Numbered from the stretch's first letter, positions 1 through 5,123 are shown. The stretch is DNA of 5,123 nt from a bacterium (GCA_021805885.1 JAJZDR010000039.1:1-5123); one strand, 5' to 3'. A program made the numbers and translations. Notes: a model not told the origin generated them from the sequence alone.

Positions 1-520
1 TACTTGGGACTTTTACCCAAATTTGAGTTGTTGTAGTATTACAACCTCCTTCTATCCAATATGAAAGTAGTGTACCTGATGAATCTTCAAACCTTATATC
101 TGCGCAATCTGACTGCATCTGACCTGCAGAAATTAAACTTGCAGTATTAACGGTTACTTGTACCTGATAGTTTGTGAGTGTAGAGGTATTGGACGTGTTG
201 TTTATTGTTATTGGAAGTACATACTTCGTACTATCAGGTCCAGAATTTCCTACAAGTTGAACATCTGTAGGGGTACCTGACCCTACAATTTGGGTTTGAG
301 ACATTGTACCAGTTTGAAATTGAGATGATGAGTTATATGTTATAGCCCCTTGGGACGTTGCTAAAACCTTTGGAATTAATCCATACAATGTCAGATATAC
401 ACCAAAAATTATACCAAAAGTTATACCTACAATAAAGGCGCCTAAAATGATACTCTTTATCTTCAGACTTTTAAAAGTATTTGCAAACTCAAAATGAGAG
501 AAATATATTTTATTACTCAT
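1..520 (-). CDS. Exported DUF2341-domain surface protein, 5' part only
   Basis: The ATG at 520 opens a frame with no stop for 173 codons to the left edge, so the C-terminus is missing. Residues about 1-22 are a polar/basic N-terminus. Residues about 23-50 form one strongly hydrophobic segment, a signal anchor or a long signal peptide; VLA near residue 54 could be a signal peptidase site. A Ser/Thr/Gln/Gly-rich linker follows to about residue 97. From about 98 the sequence matches the DUF2341 family, which I recognise from the run MQSDCADIRF, then DSSGT, YWIE, GC and IWVKVP (residues about 135-172). Cys139 and Cys160 could form a disulfide outside the cell. DUF2341 is a beta-rich domain found in large secreted proteins of archaea and CPR bacteria, with no proven function; binding or adhesion is only a guess. 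No Shine-Dalgarno sequence precedes the ATG. A sorting signal for the sortase at 1652-2449 would lie beyond the window. Confidence 0.88.
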   Translation of the reverse strand, partial: MSNKIYFSHFEFANTFKSLKIKSIILGAFIVGITFGIIFGVYLTLYGLIPKVLATSQGAITYNSSSQFQTGTMSQTQIVGSGTPTDVQLVGNSGPDSTKYVLPITINNTSNTSTLTNYQVQVTVNTASLISAGQMQSDCADIRFEDSSGTLLSYWIEGGCNTTTTQIWVKVPS

Positions 521-555
521 ATAAAATATAGTTATTAATAATGTTATCCTACAAT

Positions 556-581
556 ATAATATGCACTATAAAGCATATTAT
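556..581. promoter_or_regulatory. Perfect 9-bp inverted repeat upstream of the DUF2341 gene
   Basis: ATAATATGC (556-564) and GCATATTAT (573-581) are exact reverse complements separated by 8 bases. The dyad overlaps a possible minus-strand promoter: TTGCAA at 581-586 and TATTAT at 556-561, with a long 19-base spacer. It could be an operator for the gene starting at 520. A dyad of this size is not rare by chance in such AT-rich DNA, so this is a candidate only. Confidence 0.25.
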
Positions 582-721
582 TGCAATACTTTTGATGTCT
601 TATTTTTTTTGTCATTTATTTATTTTATTCCAGTTATTTTCTTAAGTATTTCACTTTTTCTTTACCAATACTGCGCTTTCTATTAGTCTTACATTGTCGT
701 TTCATGGCATTCTTGTATTGG

Positions 722-751
722 TTAACTATGCTATTGTATTTTATTTATAAA
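722..751 (+). promoter_or_regulatory. Possible promoter for the DoxX-like gene
   Basis: TTAACT (722-727) and TATAAA (746-751) are separated by 18 bases and would start transcription near 758, leaving a leader of about 47 bases. A short dyad, GATAC (754-758) and GTATC (766-770), lies right at the predicted start of transcription. Both boxes are imperfect. The rest of 521-804 is T-rich on the plus strand and shows no convincing gene. Confidence 0.3.
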
Positions 752-804
752 CTGATACGATAAATGTATCTAGAAGTGAGAAGTAATTAAAAATTATAAG
801 AAGT

Positions 805-1296
805 ATGAAGAAAGAAAATTTAGTATGGGGAATATTAAGATTGGCTTTAGGTTGGATTTTTTTGTGGGCATTTTTGGATAAAGTTTTCGGGTTAGGTTTT
901 TCGACAACACCGGGAAAAGCTTGGATAAATGGAATATCTCCAACTTACGGATTTTTAAAATTTGGAACTACTGGAATATTAAGTCCTTTTTATCATATTG
1001 TTGCTAACAATCCTTTAATAGCTTGGTTATTTATGCTAGGGTTACTATTTATAGGGTTATCATTGATGTTAGGGATATTTGTTAAATTAGGATCTTATGC
1101 CGGAATAATTATGTTATTTTTAATGTGGCTAGGTTTATTTCCATCACCTTCTTTAAATAATCCTTTTTTAGATGAGCACCTTATTTATATAATAATCCTA
1201 TTTGGATTTATATTGGTTAATGCGGGTGATTTTTTAGGGATAGGAGTATGGTGGAGTAATTTACCCATCATAACCAAATATAAAATATTGCGATAA
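805..1296 (+). CDS. DoxX/DoxD-like small integral membrane protein
   Basis: This 163-residue protein has four predicted membrane helices at about 7-27, 69-90, 93-113 and 126-145, the usual size and topology of the DoxX family. Recognisable conserved parts are the N-terminal RLALGWIFLWAFLDKVFGLGF (about 12-32), the GKAWINGISPT loop (37-47), WLFMLGLLFIGLSLMLGI (74-91) and NNPFLDEHLIY before the last helix (118-128). DoxD is the small subunit of an archaeal thiosulfate:quinone oxidoreductase, and actinobacterial DoxX works with thiol and superoxide defence proteins. No partner subunit is present here, so a redox role is an inference and the substrate is unknown. The ATG at 805 places the first helix directly after a short KKEN leader. 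The only SD-like bases, AAGAAG at 798-803, lie too close to the start to be convincing. The gene stands alone and converges on the sortase gene. Confidence 0.85.
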   Translation: MKKENLVWGILRLALGWIFLWAFLDKVFGLGFSTTPGKAWINGISPTYGFLKFGTTGILSPFYHIVANNPLIAWLFMLGLLFIGLSLMLGIFVKLGSYAGIIMLFLMWLGLFPSPSLNNPFLDEHLIYIIILFGFILVNAGDFLGIGVWWSNLPIITKYKILR

Positions 1297-1319
1297 AAAT
1301 ATGCATTGTTCTTTTAGAT

Positions 1320-1408
1320 TTAAAATATCCTTGGATGATATGTAGTACCAGTGTCTACAATATATCTAATTCTAATTGATATATCTTAGTACTATTTGAT
1401 ATTTTAAG
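1320..1408. other. Nested inverted repeats in the convergent intergenic region
   Basis: The 355-base gap between the DoxX-like gene and the sortase gene holds no convincing independent gene. Its most structured part has an outer 10-bp stem, TTAAAATATC (1320-1329) with GATATTTTAA (1399-1408). Inside are two hairpins: ATATGTAG (1338-1345) with CTACA plus TAT after one bulged A (1355-1363), and ATATATC (1360-1366) with GATATAT (1378-1384). The two inner hairpins overlap at 1360-1363, so they compete slightly. It could be a bidirectional terminator or a structured 3' end. It lacks a GC-rich stem followed by a T tract. A further hairpin, GAAAGAA (1461-1467) with TTCTTTC (1479-1485), is also weak. 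Confidence 0.25.
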
Positions 1409-1651
1409 GAAATTAAATCTTGGTATTTCTCAAAGCTATTGACCAACCATGTACTTATATGAAAGAATAAATAAAATTTTCTTTCTAACTTTATTAATAT
1501 CCAGGTATAAATTTTTATAAGAAATTCTATATTTTTAAATATCTAATATTTCCAAATTTTCATAAATTGGTTTCATTATATATATAAATTCAGCCATCTC
1601 TTTTGTAAGCTCTATAATCCAGTTAATATATTGATAACTATTAAAGTTTAT

Positions 1652-2449
1652 CTACTTTATAAGTACAGCTTTTACTATATATCTTTGTGTTCCGATGCCT
1701 GGAGGGATGCATGTCATCAGGGTAAGATATTTTTTATTTGGAGATGCTGCAAGGACAGAAAAATCAGTAGGTTGTACTACTCTCGCTGTAAATACTTTAT
1801 ATGTATATGTTTTTCCTTGAAATTTAAGATAAATTAAATTTCCATTACTTAGTTTTAATATATTTGTAAAAATTCCTAGGAAAGAGCTAGGATATAAATC
1901 TGCAAACCATTGTGGTGCAGAGTGTCCATACACATATACATTGCCGGTCTCTCCTGGAAGTGCAGTACCTTTCATTTGTGCAAGTGAGTTTACAAGAACA
2001 TGTTCATAAGCTTGTGTATTGAATCCATTAACATTGGTTTTTACTGGTATATTATTAAGGTTTATTGTAGGGATTGAAAGATAAAAATATCCTTTATAAT
2101 TGGAATTATTTTTTATTGTCTGATTATTAATTATTTTTGAAAAATATGAAGATGATGGGTCTGCTTTTACTATAGCAGTCTGATATTTGTGTAGAAGATT
2201 TGTGTCTATGTAATATTTAATAAGTGGTGATGCAGCTATAAATACAAAAAATCCCCCTATGACTATTAAAAATATAGATCCATAATTGAAACGTAATTTT
2301 CTTCTTTGAAACAATTTTCTCTTTCTAGAACCAATATGTGGGATTTTTAAGTATTTATTAAGAGAATTTAAACGTATAACAGAATTTCTTGATCTAAATA
2401 TTTTAGGTCTATTAGGGTGTATTTCCTTCACGTACATATATCTAGCCAT
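1652..2449 (-). CDS. Membrane-anchored sortase (cysteine transpeptidase)
   Basis: This 265-residue protein has a basic cytoplasmic N-terminus (1-56, with an RKRK...RRK cluster at 42-51), one membrane helix (about 57-76) and an extracellular sortase domain (about 118-265). The catalytic triad is visible: His176 in VYVYGHSAP, Cys247 in the TLMTC motif (TLxTC) and Arg256 in GTQRYIVKA. Sortases cut a C-terminal LPxTG-like signal and join the protein to the cell surface or to a pilin subunit. The TLxTC/GHS pattern resembles class D/E/F-type housekeeping sortases; I cannot fix the class. The ATG at 2449 is chosen because a promoter-like -10 lies just upstream; Met5 (2437) is the alternative. The cytoplasmic tail of about 55 residues is longer than in most sortases. 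The natural substrate is unknown, and the DUF2341 protein at 1-520 is a candidate in the same neighbourhood. The gene is divergent from dnaJ, 147 bases away. Confidence 0.93.
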   Translation of the reverse strand: MARYMYVKEIHPNRPKIFRSRNSVIRLNSLNKYLKIPHIGSRKRKLFQRRKLRFNYGSIFLIVIGGFFVFIAASPLIKYYIDTNLLHKYQTAIVKADPSSSYFSKIINNQTIKNNSNYKGYFYLSIPTINLNNIPVKTNVNGFNTQAYEHVLVNSLAQMKGTALPGETGNVYVYGHSAPQWFADLYPSSFLGIFTNILKLSNGNLIYLKFQGKTYTYKVFTARVVQPTDFSVLAASPNKKYLTLMTCIPPGIGTQRYIVKAVLIK

Positions 2450-2456
2450 AAATCCT

Positions 2457-2478
2457 ATTGTATCATGAACATATGATA
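2457..2478 (-). promoter_or_regulatory. Extended -10 promoter of the sortase gene with an overlapping dyad
   Basis: On the minus strand TGATACAAT (2457-2465) matches an extended -10 element (TGn followed by TACAAT). Only 7 bases separate it from the ATG at 2449, so transcription would begin at or very near the start codon. No good -35 is seen, which extended -10 promoters tolerate. TATCAT (2461-2466) and ATGATA (2473-2478) form a 6-bp dyad with a 6-base centre that overlaps the -10, a position where a bound repressor would block polymerase. AGGA sits 3 bases before the ATG, too close for a normal ribosome binding site. Confidence 0.45.
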
Positions 2479-2481
2479 TAT

Positions 2482-2496
2482 CTTATAAAATATAAG
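2482..2496. promoter_or_regulatory. Perfect 6-bp dyad CTTATA-AAA-TATAAG
   Basis: A 15-base symmetrical site lies in the middle of the sortase/dnaJ divergent region, next to the palindrome GATATATC (2475-2482). It could be a protein binding site or simply AT-rich symmetry. No known operator is recognised. Confidence 0.2.
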
Positions 2497-2501
2497 GTAA
2501 A

Positions 2502-2540
2502 GGATCTGGATCCTAAGGATTTGGATCATCGGGATCTTAA
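2502..2540. repeat. Imperfect 15-bp tandem repeat rich in GGATC
   Basis: Two and a half units can be aligned: GGATCTGGATCCTAA (2502-2516), GGATTTGGATCATCG (2517-2531) and GGATCTTAA (2532-2540). GGAT recurs at 2502, 2508, 2517, 2523 and 2532, with spacings of 6, 9, 6 and 9. Four of these are GGATC, giving four GATC sites in 34 bases. The array sits about 40 bases upstream of the predicted dnaJ promoter and on the far side of the sortase promoter, so it could bind a regulator of either gene. It is not a CIRCE heat-shock element. Confidence 0.6.
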
Positions 2541-2578
2541 TTCAACGAAGATAAGGTCTATCAGGTTATTGACTTATA

Positions 2579-2587
2579 TGCTAAAAT
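2579..2587 (+). promoter_or_regulatory. Possible extended -10 promoter of dnaJ
   Basis: TGCTAAAAT is an extended -10 match (TGn then TAAAAT at 2582-2587) and lies 9 bases before the dnaJ ATG at 2597. The mRNA would have almost no leader. No Shine-Dalgarno sequence is present (TTTTCGCC precedes the ATG), in line with this. TTGACT at 2569-2574 looks like a -35 but is too close to this -10 to pair with it. Confidence 0.4.
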
Positions 2588-2596
2588 ATTTTCGCC

Positions 2597-3712
2597 ATGG
2601 ATGATTATTATAAAATTTTAGGTGTATCAAAGGATTCCGATATAAAAGAAATAAAAAGAGCATATAGAAAGCTTGCTGGTGAACACCATCCTGATAAAAA
2701 TAAATCTTCTGACGATAAAAAGTTTAAAGAGATTAATGAAGCATATTCAGTTTTGTCTGACCCACAAAAGAGAGCCAACTATGATAGATTTGGTAATGCT
2801 GATTTTGCAAATCAACAAGGAGGTCCTGGAGGGTATACTTATGGTGGCCAGCAGGCTGGTGGCTTTAGATATGAATCCTCTAGTGCAAACTTTGGAGGGT
2901 TTGAAGATATATTCTCTGATCTTTTTGGTGGAGGTTTTACGTCTGGACAATCTGGGAGTGGGAGAGCAGGAAGGAGTTCCACTCCAGATCTATCTGGGGA
3001 TGATATGGAGGTATATATAAATGTTGATTTAAAAGACATAGTTTTTGGAGCAGAAAAACAACTTTCTTTTTATGCAATGCTGAAGTGTACAATATGTAAG
3101 GGAACAGGATCCTCAACAGGTAGCACTGAAACATGTTCTGTTTGTAAAGGCAGTGGTCATGTAAGGAAGGTATCACAAAGTTTCTTTGGAAATATTGCAG
3201 TTGATGAGGTATGCTCTGCATGTTTGGGTGCAGGGAAGGTTATAAAGGATAAGTGCCGTTCTTGTTCTGGTACAGGACGGATTAAGCAATTAAAGAAGAT
3301 GACCATAAAAATACCTAAAGGAGCAAATGATGAAAGTGTTTTGAAATTCCAAGGTGAAGGGGGAGCAGGATTAAATGGAGGAGTGAGCGGAGATCTATAT
3401 ATGCATATTAAAGTTAACCCCGACTCTAGGTTTAAGCGGGATGGGAATAATCTAAAAGTAGTATCTCATATCAGTATCGCCACTGCAGTACTTGGAGGGA
3501 TCTTAGATGTAGATACTTTATATGGGCAAATTAAGTTAAAAATACCACAAGGAACACAGAGTGGAGAAATCTTTAGGGTTAAACAAAAAGGTATTCCATA
3601 CCTTCACGGTAGAGGTGTGGGAGATTTGTACGTTACAGTCAAAGTAGATATTCCTAAAAGATTATCGGGTGATGAGAAAAGATTATTTGAAACCTTGAAA
3701 AGCCTAGAGTAA
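2597..3712 (+). CDS. dnaJ: Chaperone protein DnaJ (Hsp40)
   Basis: This 371-residue protein has the full type I DnaJ architecture. The J domain (about 1-68) begins MDDYYKILGV and carries the HPD motif at 31-33, which stimulates DnaK ATPase activity. A Gly/Phe-rich linker (about 74-128) contains FEDIFSDLFGGGF. The zinc-binding domain has four CxxCxGxG repeats at Cys164/167, Cys180/183, Cys206/209 and Cys220/223, so all eight ligands are present. The C-terminal substrate-binding domains (about 234-352) include IKIPKGAN, LYGQIKLKIPQGTQSG and GRGVGDLYV. Length and domain order are normal. It delivers unfolded cytoplasmic proteins to DnaK, and GrpE recycles the complex. Neither dnaK nor grpE is in the window, so it is a detached copy transcribed alone or the only dnaJ of a reduced genome. 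No CIRCE element is seen upstream. The start is fixed by the conserved DYY.ILGV beginning. Confidence 0.98.
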   Translation: MDDYYKILGVSKDSDIKEIKRAYRKLAGEHHPDKNKSSDDKKFKEINEAYSVLSDPQKRANYDRFGNADFANQQGGPGGYTYGGQQAGGFRYESSSANFGGFEDIFSDLFGGGFTSGQSGSGRAGRSSTPDLSGDDMEVYINVDLKDIVFGAEKQLSFYAMLKCTICKGTGSSTGSTETCSVCKGSGHVRKVSQSFFGNIAVDEVCSACLGAGKVIKDKCRSCSGTGRIKQLKKMTIKIPKGANDESVLKFQGEGGAGLNGGVSGDLYMHIKVNPDSRFKRDGNNLKVVSHISIATAVLGGILDVDTLYGQIKLKIPQGTQSGEIFRVKQKGIPYLHGRGVGDLYVTVKVDIPKRLSGDEKRLFETLKSLE

Positions 3713-3726
3713 TATTATTTTTCAGC

Positions 3727-3741
3727 AATACCAATAGTATT
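3727..3741 (+). terminator. Weak hairpin after dnaJ
   Basis: AATAC (3727-3731) and GTATT (3737-3741) can pair around a 5-base loop just after the dnaJ stop, followed by the T-rich TAGTTTTAG. The stem is short and AT-rich, so termination here is only a possibility. A second weak stem, AGAATA with TATTCT, lies at about 3758-3777. Confidence 0.2.
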
Positions 3742-3805
3742 TAGTTTTAGTGGTTTAGAATATTATATTTTATTCTCTAATATATACTATATGTATTATT
3801 GTCGC

Positions 3806-3834
3806 TTGACCTACATTAATACATGGTATATAAT
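3806..3834 (+). promoter_or_regulatory. Near-consensus sigma-70 promoter of the ATPase gene
   Basis: TTGACC (3806-3811, five of six consensus bases) and TATAAT (3829-3834, perfect) are separated by exactly 17 bases. The predicted transcription start, about 7 bases after the -10, coincides with the ATG at 3842. This is the best promoter in the window. It also settles the start codon, because the upstream in-frame ATG at 3791 lies before the promoter. Confidence 0.75.
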
Positions 3835-3841
3835 ATACGAT

Positions 3842-4975
3842 ATGTACGAAAGGTATCTAAAAAATCAAATTAAAATTAGCCTTAAAGAAGGTTTAGTAGT
3901 AATTATATATGGTGCAAGACAGGTAGGTAAAACTACTCTTGCAAAAGAAATAATGGAAAGCTATCAAAGACCTTTATATATAAATGCTGATGAGATTACA
4001 GAAAGATTGCGCTTGCAAAATAAAGGTGCAAAAGAATTAAAAGATTATTTTGGAAATGCAGATATAGTGGTTGTTGATGAAGCTCAACGAATCCAAGATA
4101 TTGGATTAACAGCTAAACTTATTCATGATACTTATCCTAAAATTAAAGTTTTATTAACAGGAAGTTCAAGTATATCTTTGGCTTCTAAAATAAAAGAACC
4201 TCTTACTGGTAGATCACGGGAATATATATTATATCCATTAAGTATTGATGAAGTTGCTTCTATAAATCAAGATAAACTTAATGCTATAAGTAGAGCATTG
4301 ATATATGGGTCATATCCTGGAATTTGGAGTATGTCTACTAAACATGCTGAAGAAACATTACGTTTACTTGCAACTGATTATATATATCGAGATGCTTTTG
4401 CGCTTCAAACAATTTTTGATAATACCGTTATGTACAATCTGCTTCAATTATTAGCTTTTCAGTTAGGAAATGAAGTTTCATATAACGAACTAGCAAATAC
4501 ACTACAAATATCTAAAGATACGGCTATGCGATATGTGGATTTATTAGAAAAAGCACGAATTATCTATCGTTTACGCCAATATAGGCGTAATGAAAGATCC
4601 ATTATTGGTAGGCTCAGAAAAATATACTTTTATGATCTTGGGATAAGAAATGGCCTTATTGATAATTTTAAAGCACTTCAGATACGTGATGATAAAGGGG
4701 CGCTTTGGGAGAATTTCTGTTTAAATGAAAGGCAGAAAGCTCAACAGAGAACTAAAATATATACAAAACAATTTTACTGGCGAAATCGAAGCAAACAAGA
4801 AATAGATTTAATAGAAGAAAGTGTAGGAATCATAAGAGCATATGAGTTTAAATTTTCTCCTAACAAAACAGTTAAATTACCAAAATCATTTGAAAATCTT
4901 TATCCAAATACTAAATTACAAGTTATTAATACGGAAAATTTCATTTCACTCTTACAAAAAGAATATCCAATATAA
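3842..4975 (+). CDS. AAA_14/DUF4143 family ATPase
   Basis: This 377-residue protein starts MYERYLKNQI, the usual beginning of this family. The frame is open from an ATG at 3791, but those 17 extra codons overlap the promoter and look unlike protein. The N-terminal AAA_14 ATPase domain has Walker A GARQVGKTT (24-32), Walker B IVVVDEAQ (75-82), a sensor-like LLTGSSS (104-110) and LTGRSREYILYPLS (121-134). A winged-helix-like middle (about 213-247) contains YNELANTLQISKDTAMRYVD. The C-terminal DUF4143 domain contains GALWENF (286-292), YWRNRSKQEIDLI (312-324) and AYEFKF (333-338). The Glu289, Glu320-x-Asp322 and Glu335-x-Lys337 pattern resembles a PD-(D/E)XK nuclease fold, known for this family, but catalysis is unproven. 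The family is common, often patchily distributed, and its cellular role is unknown. Sampled lines are about 20-32% GC against about 40% in a sampled line of dnaJ, which hints at separate acquisition. It stands alone with its own promoter. Confidence 0.93.
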   Translation: MYERYLKNQIKISLKEGLVVIIYGARQVGKTTLAKEIMESYQRPLYINADEITERLRLQNKGAKELKDYFGNADIVVVDEAQRIQDIGLTAKLIHDTYPKIKVLLTGSSSISLASKIKEPLTGRSREYILYPLSIDEVASINQDKLNAISRALIYGSYPGIWSMSTKHAEETLRLLATDYIYRDAFALQTIFDNTVMYNLLQLLAFQLGNEVSYNELANTLQISKDTAMRYVDLLEKARIIYRLRQYRRNERSIIGRLRKIYFYDLGIRNGLIDNFKALQIRDDKGALWENFCLNERQKAQQRTKIYTKQFYWRNRSKQEIDLIEESVGIIRAYEFKFSPNKTVKLPKSFENLYPNTKLQVINTENFISLLQKEYPI

Positions 4976-5071
4976 TTATAATATGTGCAATATATGGTAT
5001 TCAATGAGAATAGACTATGTGCTAATGATAATTTGATTATTTTACAAGTCTATAAATCCTTGATTTTTTCC

Positions 5072-5077
5072 TACAAT
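5072..5077 (+). promoter_or_regulatory. Possible -10 element TACAAT beside the C tract
   Basis: TACAAT is identical to the proposed -10 of the sortase gene. It lies 12 bases before the ATG at 5090, and most of that gap is the C10 tract. No -35 at a suitable distance and no TGn extension are visible, so support is weak. Confidence 0.25.
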
Positions 5078-5123
5078 TACCCCCCCCCCATGGAGAATCA
5101 GTTACTATCTTATCCAGCTTTTC
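5077..5123 (-). CDS. Possible 3' end of a minus-strand gene, interrupted at the G10 tract
   Basis: Only one minus-strand frame entering from the right edge is open. It encodes EKLDKIVTDSPWGGG and stops with TAA (5077-5079) immediately after the G10 tract. DKIVTDSPWG loosely resembles motif IV (DPPW/DPPY) of class I methyltransferases, but 15 residues are too few for a claim. If the tract had one more G, the frame would continue for about 12 codons to a stop at 5042. With one G fewer it would run about 14 codons to a stop at 5037. The apparent end of the protein therefore depends on the tract length. It may be an accidental frame, since a plus-strand frame also begins here. Confidence 0.3.
5080..5089. 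repeat. Ten-base C homopolymer (G10 on the other strand)
   Basis: An uninterrupted run of ten C bases stands in DNA that is otherwise mostly A and T, so it is most unlikely by chance. Such tracts change length by slipped-strand mispairing and act as phase-variation switches in many bacteria. Here it lies between TACAAT and an ATG on the plus strand, or inside the end of a reading frame on the minus strand. The exact length could also be a sequencing error. Confidence 0.9.
5090..5123 (+). CDS. Possible 5' end of a plus-strand gene
   Basis: An ATG immediately after the C10 tract opens MENQLLSYPAF and runs off the right edge. There is no Shine-Dalgarno sequence, but most genes in this window lack one. 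A -10-like TACAAT lies 12 bases upstream. Eleven codons cannot be identified. This reading competes with the minus-strand fragment over the same bases, and at most one is likely to be real. Confidence 0.3.
   Translation, partial: MENQLLSYPAF

Noticed and set aside
544..615. A 23-codon minus-strand frame upstream of the DUF2341 gene
   Set aside because: It has no ribosome binding site, a low-complexity start (TKK), and no recognisable product; it is within chance for this length.
1320..1408. tRNA gene suggested by the cloverleaf-like fold
   Set aside because: There is no T-loop TTC motif, no D-loop GG, no plausible anticodon arm of 5 pairs with a 7-base loop, and the stem is wholly A/T-rich.
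1631..1837. A 68-codon plus-strand frame opposite the sortase 3' end
   Set aside because: It is antisense to the catalytic end of the sortase, rich in Cys, Tyr and Ile, and has no start signals.
2450..2596. CIRCE heat-shock operator upstream of dnaJ
   Set aside because: No TTAGCACTC-N9-GAGTGCTAA-like pair is present; the repeats found there are of a different kind.
2673..3221. Several open frames of 66 to 115 codons overlapping dnaJ on both strands
   Set aside because: They lie wholly within the clearly identified dnaJ in other frames, and none resembles a known protein.
4998..5012. Hairpin TATTC/GAATA after the ATPase as a terminator
   Set aside because: It has five weak pairs, no GC content to stabilise it and no following T tract.
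4842..5036. A 64-codon plus-strand frame overlapping the ATPase 3' end
   Set aside because: It is a shifted shadow of the ATPase followed by AT-rich intergenic sequence; its Asn/Tyr/Ile composition is not protein-like.
1..5123. CRISPR array, insertion sequence or rRNA
   Set aside because: No repeat-spacer pattern, no transposase reading frame with terminal inverted repeats, and no rRNA-like conserved blocks were seen.

Overview
The window is AT-rich (sampled lines run from about 20 to 43% GC) bacterial DNA. It carries two complete genes on the plus strand with a third in the same orientation (a DoxX-like membrane protein, DnaJ and an AAA_14/DUF4143 ATPase), and on the minus strand a complete sortase and the 5' part of a DUF2341 surface protein. 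Bacterial identity rests on the TLxTC-type sortase, the full zinc-finger DnaJ and a textbook sigma-70 promoter. DUF2341 together with this sortase type and the small DoxX protein recalls Patescibacteria (CPR), perhaps Saccharibacteria. That is pattern recognition, not proof. The standard code fits: no gene has an internal TGA, and stops are TAA or TAG.

Layout: 1-520 (-) is the 5' part of an exported DUF2341 protein running off the left edge. 521-804 is a divergent intergenic region. 805-1296 (+) is the DoxX-like protein. 1297-1651 is a gene-poor convergent region with weak secondary structure. 1652-2449 (-) is a membrane-anchored sortase. 2450-2596 is a compact divergent promoter region with dyads and GGATC-rich 15-bp repeats. 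2597-3712 (+) is dnaJ. 3842-4975 (+) is the ATPase, driven by a TTGACC-17-TATAAT promoter. The right edge holds a ten-C homopolymer beside one or two gene fragments too short to identify.

Functionally, the DUF2341 protein and the sortase both belong to the cell envelope, and one could act on the other, but the C-terminus that would carry a sorting signal lies outside the window. DnaJ is a housekeeping co-chaperone standing alone, without dnaK or grpE. The ATPase looks like an independently transcribed accessory gene.

The most interesting signals are regulatory. Three genes have a -10-like hexamer only 7 to 9 bases before the start codon, which suggests leaderless mRNAs. The C10 tract sits between a -10-like TACAAT and an ATG and could be a phase-variation switch. 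No clearly new multi-gene system is visible.
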